Source: Pithys albifrons albifrons (taxonomy: Eukaryota > Chordata > Aves > Passeriformes > Thamnophilidae). From it: a stretch of 64,000 bases of DNA. Position numbers and translations under genes: made by a program. Every line of letters begins with the position of its first letter. Positions within the stretch are counted from its first letter, which is position 1. Shown here piece by piece: positions 43,201 through 55,200 of the stretch. Below the pieces are notes generated by a model that did no database searches, was not told the DNA's origin, and was given only the letters and a program-made list of their open reading frames with translations. Location: the NCBI RefSeq assembly GCF_047495875.1, contig NC_092458.1, positions 109,603,727 to 109,667,726 of the forward strand. Direction: 5' to 3'.

Positions 43201-46200
43201 TTTTTAAGGAACAATTAGGAAATTTTATAATCCATTTTCTAATCACTTCTTAGATGGGATAGAGATGCGTGGGAGAAAGGTGGGATGATGGAATCTACTC
43301 ATATGTTGTTTTTAGGTTAAATATCATTTGAATGGTAATTACTAGATGCTTAAGGTAGAATATTAATGGCTTTCAGACCATTAGGATAATGTATAACATT
43401 AATAACATCCAGGCTTGCAAGACCATTATGAGTTACTGCATTAAGAGGAAGCCCACTCATTCAAGAGCTCATTGGTGACCAATTTATTCTTTTTACCTTC
43501 GGCTATAGTCTGTTGGAAACTGAAAAGATTTAAAGAGAAGCTGTGGAGGAAAAGCTTTGTTTTTTGAAAACCAGCTGAATAACACGCAATGTCATTTGAA
43601 AGATTCCCTCAATCTAATTTCCTCTGTTTCCATACATCAAAAGTAAATTACAATTTTAAGTCGCATGCCAAAATTACTCACAGAGCTTATCTGCAAATTA
43701 AATTCAAGAACATGACATGAACATAATGCGCTGCCAGAAGACACAGAGACGCAGCCGATCTGCCTCATATCACACTTTGTGTCACTGCTCCCATTCATAA
43801 GAGGGACTGCAGCTGCTGGAAGATATGTTGTAAGCACGGTCGTGCTTTCACTGCAGTCCTTGACAAGATCTCCTCCACCTCAGAGTAAAGCTGTACATTA
43901 GCTATTATCTCCTGTGTTAGAAGCAAAATAACCCACACAAAAGTCTGTCTGAAAAATATTTTTATTTTCAGCTTTTATCAGAAAGCTATTGACATGTAAA
44001 TGCACATGAAAAAAAGACCTCTGCAGGTCTTCAAGTACTTTTTATCCACAGTAAACATTGTGAAATCATTAATCAAATGGTACCACATTTACTCCTCTTG
44101 TTTAAATACAAACACTGCCAAAAGCATTTTAAAGAAAGTCTTCCAGATGCAATTTCACAGAAGATTGAAGATGAGAGCACAGACTGTGATAGCATACACA
44201 CATTTGCACACTAACTGGGACATCATAAACAATGATAGAGACCTGAGTTTTCGAATGTTTAAGAATCTTAAGTACTTCGAATTTTTTTGAGAATTTGTAT
44301 TGATCGGTAGAACAATTGAAAACTGAAGCAATTACAATTTCATTGCAGCTGATATCTATGATACCAAATCAATGATTAGGCCTGGCCAAAGCACTATCAC
44401 AGGGTACAGTTATACACGTCCAGGTTGTGCTGTTTATATATGTATAATGTTTGCACACAAATATACATATATGTATATTTACATATATGTTCATGTATAT
44501 ACAGACTTTCACTCTCTTGCTTCTCAGTCCCTCCTGGAATCCTTAACTCCAGTTTCTTTAAATGCTTTCAGCAGACTGGAGCATTTCTGGGACAAAACAG
44601 AGCAAAAAAACTTCTTCAAATTATCTCCTTTCCAGCAATTCTAGTTTAAGAGGATTCCACAAGTCTCCCAAAAGCCACCAAAACTATTCTGGTTGTCTCA
44701 CGGACATGGTCTCTTATAATACAATTCAAGAGACATTATTTCAGGTTTTACAGAAATCTATCACTCCAGTCAGAAGGCAAGAAAAAGCCAAACATAATTT
44801 ATGCAATGTATTCTCAACGAGCCAGCTGGTGTGTTTGGTTTTTATTTCTAATAGACTTCAGGTGGGCAATTATTTAACAGCAGCAAAACCACAGCAGAAA
44901 TAGCAAATTATAGAGATAACACCAACTTTTTAAACTGCCATGGTATATGTTTATGCCAAAAAACCAAACTAAACAAAGGTAGTTTCATTACATTTTGCAA
45001 TTCAGAGGAAAAAAAAAGAGATTTTCTTAAAGAAAAAAAATATTTCTAACTATTTTTCATAATGGATGATTCCATCATCAGAATTGTAGTCAAGAACCTC
45101 TGAATCACCATTGCTGTCGCATAATACTAAAGTCAAAAAATTGTGTTGTGGAGAAATAAAGAAATGCTGACTGACCTTTTTTTTTGTTGTTGGTTTTTTG
45201 TTTGTTTATTTGTTTTTCGGGGTTTTTTCCCCACACAAGTACAGAAGAGAACTGAATTCAAAATTTTAAGGCCCATAAGAGCATTCATTAGACTAATCCT
45301 GTTTCTTTGGTAGGAGCTTGCTGCTCTCAGACATTGTAAAAACGTTCAGGAAGGTTTGAGGTTGGTTTACTTCATATTTAGTTCACACCAGGTTTCATAA
45401 AATTAAATTATTATAAACCAAATTTTTACACTGTATAAATACACAAATATTCCATTTTTACTATATCAAACTTTTTAAATAAAGAGAAATAGGCAACAAT
45501 TTTTCACAGCATTTGAGCATTCATTAGAAATTGCCATTAAGTAGTACATTCTACATTTATTGACATGTTTCTCCTGCAAATAGTGATTTAGAAGATTTAA
45601 ATTTTCATGTTATAGTTCCCTTTGCATTTTAAGATTTCTGGTGATATCCATAGTGGTTTTCATTCTGATGTTTTGCAGCAGTCTGAAGGTACCAGCTCTC
45701 TATAATTTCCTCTTTTTTAATTACTATCATTAGAAGTTTCTTTTTAACGAAATTGAAGGATATAAATCATGGTAACTTGATGAATCATCAAAGGAAAATC
45801 TAAAACATTTATTGTGTACCCAGCTGTTACATGACAGGCAATTCCAGAAAGAGCTTCCAAACAAGATCTCTGTCAAGAGTGCATTCTGATTTCTGTACTG
45901 AAATACACCCTGAGATTTCTATACAATCACTTTTGTTACCACCTGATTTTTCTCTTCCATATTATTCTGGTCAGGACACACAAGGATGTTTGTTGAGAGA
46001 TTTTCTTATTGTTTTGTCCATCACAAAGAGCAACCATTGATTATTTAATTTATACATGTTAACACCTGTTTCATAAAAGCAGCTAATTAATGTCTCAGCT
46101 GTCCTCCCCTCTTCTCAAAATCTAATCATATATTCACAGGGAGAAAGTGATGGGAGGAGAAAAAAGTTCTTTGGTGCTTCCAAGATTTTTGGTAAAATGA

Positions 46201-48006
46201 GGTTTATTCTTTGCTTTGATCACATTCCCCCACCTCAACATTAGATTTGGGAGAGGAGAAAGGAGGTCCCTATGAGTTCCAAAAGCAGTGATGAGTTGGG
46301 AGTGTAGAGTCAATAGCTTCTGAAACATAGTGAGGCTGTGGAAATTCCAAATTAATTAACTTGATTTTTCAGGGTATGGGGAGAAAAAAAATGGAAAAAT
46401 TATTCTAATGCCGTCAGGAAGGTTGAGTGAACCTCCCTAGTTTGTCAAGAATATCACCTAATTCAACAGACACAATATAATAAAACATTTTATTATGTAT
46501 CTTCTTTTTATATAGCTGCTACTTCTGAATGTTCAAATAAATTAATTTTTCAGGAATGCTAATATGTATTTTTAAAATAGATATTTCTTTTCACTTGCTT
46601 CCTGGTCTTTGTTCTGATTTTGCATTTTTATGTTGATTAGTAGTACTACAAGTAGGCTATAGCAAAAAGTTTTCCCTAAGTGGAAAATTGCAGTTCTTCC
46701 CTTCAAGTAAAGCCCAAATTACTTCTTGAGGCAGGAACTAGTATGTCTTAAAAAAATATAGTGAAAAATTAATCCTATAAGATAAGAATTCAGTAAATTG
46801 TCTTCTCTATTTCAAAGACAAACCTCAACAACTGGCTCTCTACCAAAAGAGAATTCTATCTTCCCTTCTTCAAATTAATAACATCTCCTTCATTCTTTTT
46901 GATCTTGGATTTTGTAAAACACCATTAAAAGGGAATTATTGCCTTCAGGATCATGAGCTCCTCTGTCAAACTGCCAGATCAGAGTAGTTAAGTATTTTTA
47001 TTCTAACAGTGCATAATCACTATTTCAACAATTAATTTCAGTTGTTATACATTAAATTACCTATTGTAGTGGTCTTTCATCACTTGGGCATGTCAAGTTA
47101 AACAATACTAAGGTAGGAGTATGCCCTTCAGACAGCAGCCCAAACCCAGTGCAAGGCAACAGCCCCTTTTCTGGCATATAGGAGAAATGCAGCATTTGTT
47201 TCACCATTAGGTTTATTATTTGTATGGAACATATAGGAAGTATAGATTGCATCAAAATGTACCCTTCACAGTCTTCCAAAGAAGAGAATTGCTCTTCAGT
47301 GATTTACAATTTCTCTGAAATACGCTACTGATTATGGTAGCAGGTTTTCTGATTTCAGTTTTGTCTTCTGAGACAAAAAAAAAAAACTTATGTCCTGTTT
47401 TTGACTAAAGATTAAAGGCTCGAACTGCTTGACATAATAGTCACTTCTGTAGAGACAACAGTATTTTAATTGCCAGGGCACTGAGGCACTTTGGTTTAGT
47501 ACAGATGAGCATAATTCATCGTGACTCGTCCCTCAGTTATTCCTCTAAATTGTCTCTAATTTTCTAGAGTTAATTGTGCAGAAGTATAATGTGAGTTTGG
47601 TTGGTTTTGTGCTGGAAACCCTCCAATGGCTGACAAGTGGACTTAATGAAGCACCTGACCTTTCACTAAGTCATCTCCAAGCTTGTTAGCTCTCGTGTTA
47701 ATGTTAATGACAGTTTGAGTAGATATTGTGTTATGTGCTCAGGGGCACATTCACACACAGTGCTACAAGAGAACAAAACATCACCGAGATAATCTGATAA
47801 ACAATTCCTTAACTGGGATGTTGCAGAACTCTGGTTTTAAAGGTAACCTTACTTACTGTACAGATAGAAAAAGAGGTGAATTACAGTTTAATTTCTGTGC
47901 TACTCTCCATTTTTAACTACAGAAACCAAAGACATTTACTTATAAGAGTAAGTATTTTTATAGTTCTCACTACTGTGTGGTACTCAACAGGTTTCTTTTT
48001 CATATT
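40204..48006. other. AT-rich host DNA, no gene seen
   Basis: No supported gene. Low-complexity pieces include TATA/CATA runs near 44430-44500 and a T/G run near 45178-45225. A less AT-rich stretch at 43640-43910 and another at 47400-47720 look more constrained than their surroundings and could be conserved non-coding elements (inference only). Confidence 0.5.
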
Positions 48007-48575
48007 TGTTGGGTTTTAACCCTGGTAGGCAGCTAGACATCACACAGTCACTTGCTCACTCGCCCTACAATGAGATGGGGAGAGAGAACTGGGAGGGTAA
48101 AAGGGAGAAAACTCATGGGTTGAGATAAAACCAGTTCAATGTGCAAGTAAAGGAGAATAAAGAATTCATTCACCACTTCTTGTGGCCAGGCAGGTATTCA
48201 TCCATCCACAAGAGAGCAGAACTCCATCACGCTTGATGGTGGCTTGGACACCATCATTCCAAATGTCCCCTCTTCTTCCTTCTTCACCCCACTTTATATA
48301 ATGAGCATGATGTGATACGTTATAGAATATCTCTGGGGTCAGTTGAGGTCACCTGTCCTGGCTGTGTCCCCTCCCAGCATCTTGTGTTCCCCCAGACCAC
48401 TCAGTGGTGAGGTGTGATGAGAGGCAGAAAAGGCCTTAGCTCTGTGTAAGCACAGCTCAGTGGTAATGCCAACATCTCTATATTATCAACACCGTTTCCA
48501 GTGCAAATCCCAAACACAGCCCCTTACAAGCTACTCTCAAGTCAATCAACTCTATCCCAACCAAAACCCATACCA
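48007..48575 (-). mobile_element. Solo LTR of an avian ERV
   Basis: On the minus strand it begins TGGTATGGGTTTTGGTTGGG and ends GGTTAAAACCCAACA, with internal GCTGTGTAAGCACAG-like and GACACAGCCAGGACAGGTGA-like stretches typical of a common bird ERV-L-type LTR family. At about 569 bp it is full LTR length, but no internal retroviral sequence adjoins it, so it is a solo LTR left by LTR-LTR recombination. A clear target duplication was not found. Divergence from the family pattern suggests it is much older than the 27-40 kb nest. Confidence 0.75.
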
Positions 48576-51454
48576 TACTCTAATTTGAAAACAGAACTAC
48601 TAATGTACTTGTAGAATATTTGTATTTGTAGTACTGAGTGTTGACTTTAATTGTGCAATATTTCTAAAATATGAGGTTGGCTTTTTCCATGCATTTTTCA
48701 GATCACATACTGAGGGAAAGTTCAATTATTTACTATGTCCACATCAGATTTTTTAAGCTGTGTGTGAATGTTTTTTCTATCAGAATAGGAAAGTAAAAAT
48801 TTGCTTTCGAATATTCACTGCATTCCTTAGCACACCTATAGGTTGGCCTCCAAAGTATCATAATTCTGTTCAAATAAAATAAAACAGCTATGACTCATTG
48901 AATATTTCCCAACTACAAACAGTTATGGACCACTTGTAGAAAAACTCAGGTGAGTTAATCAGAAGCATGTAAGACATGTCTTTGAGACTCTCTGTGGCTC
49001 CCCTAATCCACTTTGGTTCCTGTGTCTGGCTCTGCAGAAGGCCGCAGTAATTATTCTGTGCTCTCAGAAACCTCTGAGCTCTTTTGGCAGAGGTAATCTT
49101 GGAAGACTTCAGCCTGAGGCAAAGATCAACACAGGAAATTTAAGGAATGAACAAAGGGTTCTTATTTCACAAAGTGTTTGTGAGGCAGCATTACCAGCCA
49201 CCTAATTAGAAGTCTAAGGGTTTTCTTTCTGTGTTTCACTGCTTCTCTTTTCTGTTCTGTAACATAGAGCACTAAAGTGGAGATAGTATCTTTAAAACTA
49301 CCTGAATTATTTGAAAGGTCTATTAATTTTTTTCTGCAAAACTATCAGCATTTGGCTATTTTGTGTTGATTTTTACAATTTTGTTTCAATTCTCTTTTGT
49401 TAACCACATTAGTTATAAAGCTAACCTAGACAGTAAGAACTGATAAAAGTCAAGTAATCCAAGTAGTTAAAAATCCTCTCTATTAAAAGGCTTTTAGCTA
49501 CTCTATAACTTCAACACTGTTTTTCCGGATTTGATTTTTTTCTCTGAAAACTCACTCAGATAGGAATTTACAGCATAGACAAAATGCACTGAAATTTTGA
49601 AGAGACTCTAAATTTACATTCAACTGAGAAAAAAAAATCTACAGATAAAAAAGGACTTTTTTTTTTTCCTTTGGAATTTCGAGCATACTCACTGAGAAAA
49701 GAAAAATGAAACCAAAGATAATTTCATTCAGACATTTTCAAAATCAGAAGAAACAAATATTTATGTGTGACCATTCTGAACATGCTTTGGCAAACCAAAC
49801 TTTCCTTAACTGAGTGGAGTAAAAAAGTCTTTTAGAAACAAACATAAAGAAACCTACAAATTTTAAAAAAACAAGACTAGAAAGACAGTTTTCCTAACTA
49901 TCACCTCAGACAATAGTTTCATAAATGTTCCTAAAAATATCATTGTTAAATAAACAACCCCCTATTTTTTATATTTGTATATATTAATTTTTATTTGGCT
50001 TTAAATTTCATGGTCATAGTGAAATTATCAAAGTATGAAAGTATCTAACATGAATCATGAATGTTATAATAGTCGTTTCACAATTTCCCTTTCTAGGATG
50101 GATCAGGCAAAAGAACAGTCAAATTAATAAAAATCAATTGACTCTCACATTTTGAAATAAGCAAAATGAATGGTGGGATCCTGATAAATGAGAAAAATCT
50201 GCATCAATATTTCACAATTTGTCAGGCCATTATTGTCATTGACAAATGAAGGCTTTAGTATAATGTTCTTCTAAAGTAAACTCTGCATAACAGAGGTTTT
50301 TGCTCCTGATATGACAAGTATTAAAATATCCAGTGTGCATCACAGTATTTTTCAGTCCTCATCAACTGATTATGTCAGAAATGACATGGAGGGAAGGTCC
50401 TTACATAGAAACAACAAAGGCAGTCACAGTGTATTACACATCTGAGCAAGATCCATATCTCAGGCTTACACTCGGCTATGACACCAGCTTGCTCTGGCAC
50501 TTTGGGCATGTTCATCTTCATCTCTATTTTTTTTCACTTGTGTAATTGTTCTTGTCAATTTATATTGTAAAAGTTCTTTAGTCTAGACTGTCTCTTACAG
50601 CATTTCCACACTACTGAAATCAGGAGAACACAAGTAAGTATCTACTCCGCTATCCAATACTAAAATGCATCTGATACCTCAGAATACATAGAACCCATTT
50701 ATATAGTTGCTGAATCACTAAAACATAAACTACAAGTTCACTAAAATGATTTTTCTCAGTTGCATGCCATCATCCTCCAAGAATGTATATCACACATGCC
50801 TACAGTGGTGCTCTAAAGTATGTTTTTATTTCAGTAGTTCTTAATGATCTTTTAAACTTGATTTATTATAAAAGGGTGTAATGTGCCATGTACGGAAGTA
50901 ATATATTTCCCACTGAATTTGGTTAAACTCTGTTTGAGTATAATAGAAACTGAAGGAACATGGCACTTGGTAATTATAGAGCACTTTTCTAGCCTAAAAC
51001 CTAGAATAACCTTAGCAAGTCTCTATGATTGTATCTGTTCCACTGGGAGGGAACTAATATTGTGAAATGGAATTTTTTGAAGCCTGTCTTATTTTTTATG
51101 ATGTTACTTGAACAGGCATACAAAATATAAGTATCTAACAGTAATCATATACAGAGCCATTAAAATATAGTATGTATGTATATATATATATGTATATATA
51201 TATACACACTGTGAGGTTAACCCCCCATATATAACTTATAATTTTACACACACACATAAATATAAATAAGAATTACAAGTGGTAAGCAGACTATTAATTT
51301 ACATTTTCCTCTCTTAACCATGGAGTTGCTCATCTCACAAATCATATTTCTGTGGGAAATGAAAGCTGCACTGCTGCCAGCATTTTGTAAGAAATAATGA
51401 CACACTTTACTACCTGTAAGTGCTGACTGAGTGCTTCTGTTTTCCCTTCCCAAG
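48576..51454. other. AT-rich host DNA, no gene seen
   Basis: No supported gene. TA/TG microsatellite-like runs lie at about 51174-51215, and a CA run near 51246-51258. Confidence 0.5.
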
Positions 51455-51619
51455 GTGACTGTAACACAGATTGATGAAAGATTTGGTGGGACTACAAAGG
51501 TTAAAGATGCAGACCTGGAGCTAGAAGGCAACCCTGACACTGATGGAATACAGGACAATGAGAGTGCTCACATTATTGTTCTATCCTCTGATAACCACTG
51601 TAATATGAAAACTGACTAG
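51455..51619 (+). CDS. Possible terminal coding exon of an unidentified host gene
   Basis: A pyrimidine-rich tract and CAG-like acceptor (TTTTCCCTTCCCAAG, ending 51454) precede a 54-codon open segment that stops with TAG at 51617-51619. The residues (starting VTVTQIDERFGG, then a Lys/Asp/Glu-rich stretch and a polar tail ending NMKTD) have a soluble, acidic, protein-like composition quite unlike the AT-rich chance frames around it. The possible 3' untranslated region extends to AATAAATAAA near 52190. I do not recognise the protein. No upstream exons are identified in the window, so they would lie outside it, be too short to see, or not exist. It could also be a chance frame or a processed fragment. 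Confidence 0.45.
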   Translation: MTVTQIDERFGGTTKVKDADLELEGNPDTDGIQDNESAHIIVLSSDNHCNMKTD

Positions 51620-52215
51620 AGGAGAAGGGAACAAATTAAATCCATTAATCAAGCATATCTGTGCTAAACAGTTGCTCTAAAGAGATGAGCAAATGAAAAA
51701 TATACTGTTTGTTTCCATGCTTGCTATATCACTGGAGAAGAAAATTAATTGTAAGGCTGTGGCTCAACTATTAGTTAAGTTTTTTCTTGAGAAAACTATT
51801 TATTGCTTTGTCAAAGAACAAATGAACCTCATTAGTGTGATTAGTTTCAGCTGATCATTTTGCATTAGGACAGTCTAATAATACACCCTTTAAAAATACA
51901 CTGAGAGAAATAACTTCAAAGAACCACAGTCAAATTTGTTGCATTGCACTTAAATCAGAATTGTATGATTTATCACTCAGCTAAAAATCAGCTCAATTTT
52001 CTTCATATTGCTCTGGTAAAATGGTTATTTAGGTTGCCTCTAGTCAGCTGTTTGTCAGGGATTCACAAAGAGGTCTCTCTAGTCAAGGTGTCTCACAATT
52101 CACTCACAAAACTTCTCTCTTGAAGTGCATAATCTGTAACATAGCTAGTTCTTGAAAAAGTTTTTGGAGGGAGTGTTTGTGTTTTGTTTTTTTAATAAAT
52201 AAAATGACAGACTGA
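51620..52215 (+). other. Possible 3' untranslated region
   Basis: If the preceding exon is real, this AT-rich stretch would be its 3' UTR, ending near the AATAAATAAAATGA cluster at about 52190-52205. The evidence is only position and the polyadenylation-like signal. Confidence 0.25.
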
Positions 52216-55200
52216 TTGAAACTCAGTGCAATTCTTCCAAAAGTTTCTATTTATAAAGCAAATCAATATATACAATAGTTCTCTAATCTAGAGAGCACAG
52301 AGTACAGGGTGTTTTCCTGTATTGCTCTGTCATCCTGCTGGAAACTATTATTAAAGTAGTCACTCTCTCTTTTGGAAAGAAGAGAAGATAGCTCACAATG
52401 AACTGGAAGCCTTCAAAGCAAATTATTACCTGTAGAAGGTCAAAGAAGTTATGCATCCACCAACAGAAGGGAATGAAGGTTTGCAGTGAAGCATTGATGC
52501 CAAAGTTTCTACTCTCTTTTGCAAAAAGGAGGTTTGTCCTGGTGAAAGCCTCTGGCTTACAATGGGCTCTGCTGCAGGGTTGGGTTCCTCATGATGCAAA
52601 TGCCTCCCATGGGAGATTTAACTGAAATCATGAAGATAAAACAGCAAGGTGTCACACAATAATTAGCTTGTCACTTCTCAATTGCTCTGATTCCCACTGG
52701 AAGTCTAGGGGCAAAGAAGCAGTTGTCAAGCATCACAGATAAGGAGTTCTGCTTCAAGTGTTTTTATGTCTTGTAAGTACCAATGTATGGGAAGAGCTTT
52801 CAAAGCTCTTGGTACATTTGAGGAATGTTTTGGTTTTTTTCCATATAGGGTTCTCATGTCTCATACTGCAATAAGGTCAACACCAAATCCCACCTAAAAC
52901 CAAACACACCTGCCAAAACAAAGACCCTTTAGAATAAAACAGTTAATTTAAAATATATTTTGTTTAACTATTAAAAAGGATCTGGGGAAGAACAGAAAAT
53001 CTGACCTGGAGTCTCTATTACCTTCTGTTGAAGTGATTTATTTGGATTTCTCTTTCTAGAAGAGTACGTTGTCTAATAGAGTAGATGTTAGCCCAACAAA
53101 ATCAGCTGCAGAGATTCCCTCATAGTCACTCTTGAAACGTAACTTCAATTGCAAAAATGCTTTTCATACAATAGGGACTGATGATTCCTGGGGGTAATGT
53201 TGAACACTAAGATGAAGATTTAACTGCAGACCTCACACCTGCATCACAGGTCCCTGCATTCCTGCAATTTAAACAAGACGACCTTGTCTGCACATTGTCT
53301 TAACTCCATTTAACTCCATTTTGGTTACAAATCCATCCAGCCTTAAGCTATTTTAGCAGGAAAGAATGTCTTCAATACAAGTCCCACACGGTGTTTCAGT
53401 GCTTGCCTTTCACAATCCACCTGCGTGGTAGGTGTCCAGAGGTTATCTTTAACCACATTTCTCTTTTTGGAGTGTGACAGGATAAAATCGTTGACATTAT
53501 GTCCTTAGCAGAAGATGACTGCATTAGCCTGCATTCCCCACGGTAACATTTGACAGATTGAAGTGCGAATGGTGATATCTGGAAGGTAATGTGTCACAGG
53601 CATAAAGGCCCATGATTCAAAACCTCTCATATTTTTTTCCACTGCTGGAGCACTTAGACAGCGTTAGTAAGAATTCAAGTCATCCTCTGTGGAAACAGCA
53701 CTTTAAAGGTTATCCTGAAGAGCCTTCTCTTTTACTGAAGTAAATCTTCTGTGAATAACAGGCAGCTGACTACCATAAAAAGACAATATTTTATGCAGTC
53801 TGTACAGTCTCTGATGACTCTGGCCTACAGCTGCATTCATGATTTGGAACGATAAAAGTAGCTTCTACTTTCTTCATGACGGATCCATTGTATAGATGAT
53901 GCAAACAGTAAACAGAGATGGCATGTAATAAAACTATCTGAAATACCTATTACTGTGAGAGAAGTTTACAAGTCAAGGAAGGGGAGTAGAGAAGCACAAT
54001 GACAAAAGTAAGTATTTGTGAAACAATGGAAATAATAATTTGGACTACTGATGCTTAACCACAAATTATAAGAAATATGTTTGGATTTCCTTCTAAATGA
54101 TATGGAGTGTGTGTGTTTGTCTAAGTAAATGAAGTAGAAAATGGATAGTGGATGCTACTATATCTACAACATTCCATAGCCCTGAATAGCAGCAAATGAT
54201 GGATTCGCAGAATACATATTAATAAAATGGAAATAACATGCTGTTTATTCAGATGCCCTACTGGAAGTGAGAGATAAATGAAAAATAGAGAACCCGCAAG
54301 CATAGGATATTTTGAATTTTGAAGAATCACAATATATTACCAAAATAACTTAGAATTGTTTTAAAATGAGTTTGAAAAAGACAAAATTTCAAATTAACCT
54401 TCCACTGAAAACTTGTATTACAAATAAGGGCTTTTTTCTGAAAATCCAAATCACAGGATATATTTCTCTGCTGTAGCATACAATAGAATAGATGAGATTA
54501 TAAAAGCCATAAACTATTTCATTTTCACTTGGTTAAATTTCTGGACAGGTAAAATTAAGATAAATATTCTCCAAGTAAGGTTTCTCATTTTGACATTCTT
54601 ATTACAAATAATATAAATTGTATAAGAAACCATTCCACAGATCTGAGAGAAAGGGCTCTCACAGATTTGCAAATTTATGATTACCATTATGGCTTTGTGT
54701 TTATTTGCAATGGTATTATTCACAAAGATTTTTTTTTTTTACTGGAGATAAAGATCCTCTCCTTCCCTATAGAAGTACTAATTCTCTTTCAAAGTTCAAC
54801 ACCCTATCAAGTACATGTTATTCCATATGTAACCATTGGCCTCATACTGGTGCAAACTAAGTTAGTAGTTATTCTTGATTTTGACAGCTTTTCCACATTT
54901 CTATTAATCATCTGACATCTTTCAAACAGTGCATCTTGCAGTCTGTTAGACTATTGTGCTGTAGGTGCTTTATGTACAGTACAGACAGTGATGTCACTCA
55001 GCACAGAGTCAGGAGTTAATCTACTTTCTGCCATATTATATACCTTGCTCTTTCTAAGAATTCGAAGCCTTTGTATAAAGTCCTTCATAACACACAGGAT
55101 GGTTCCAGGAAGCATCCTCTATCTTGTAAGGATTCATTTGAATTTCTCAGTTACCTGTCTGCTCTCTACATCATTTTCCCTTTAAACGTCGGTCTGTGGT

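Noticed and set aside
48007..48575. Second provirus boundary pairing with the 27-40 kb nest
   Set aside because: Its sequence differs from both LTR types in the nest and no internal retroviral DNA adjoins it, so it is an unrelated solo LTR.
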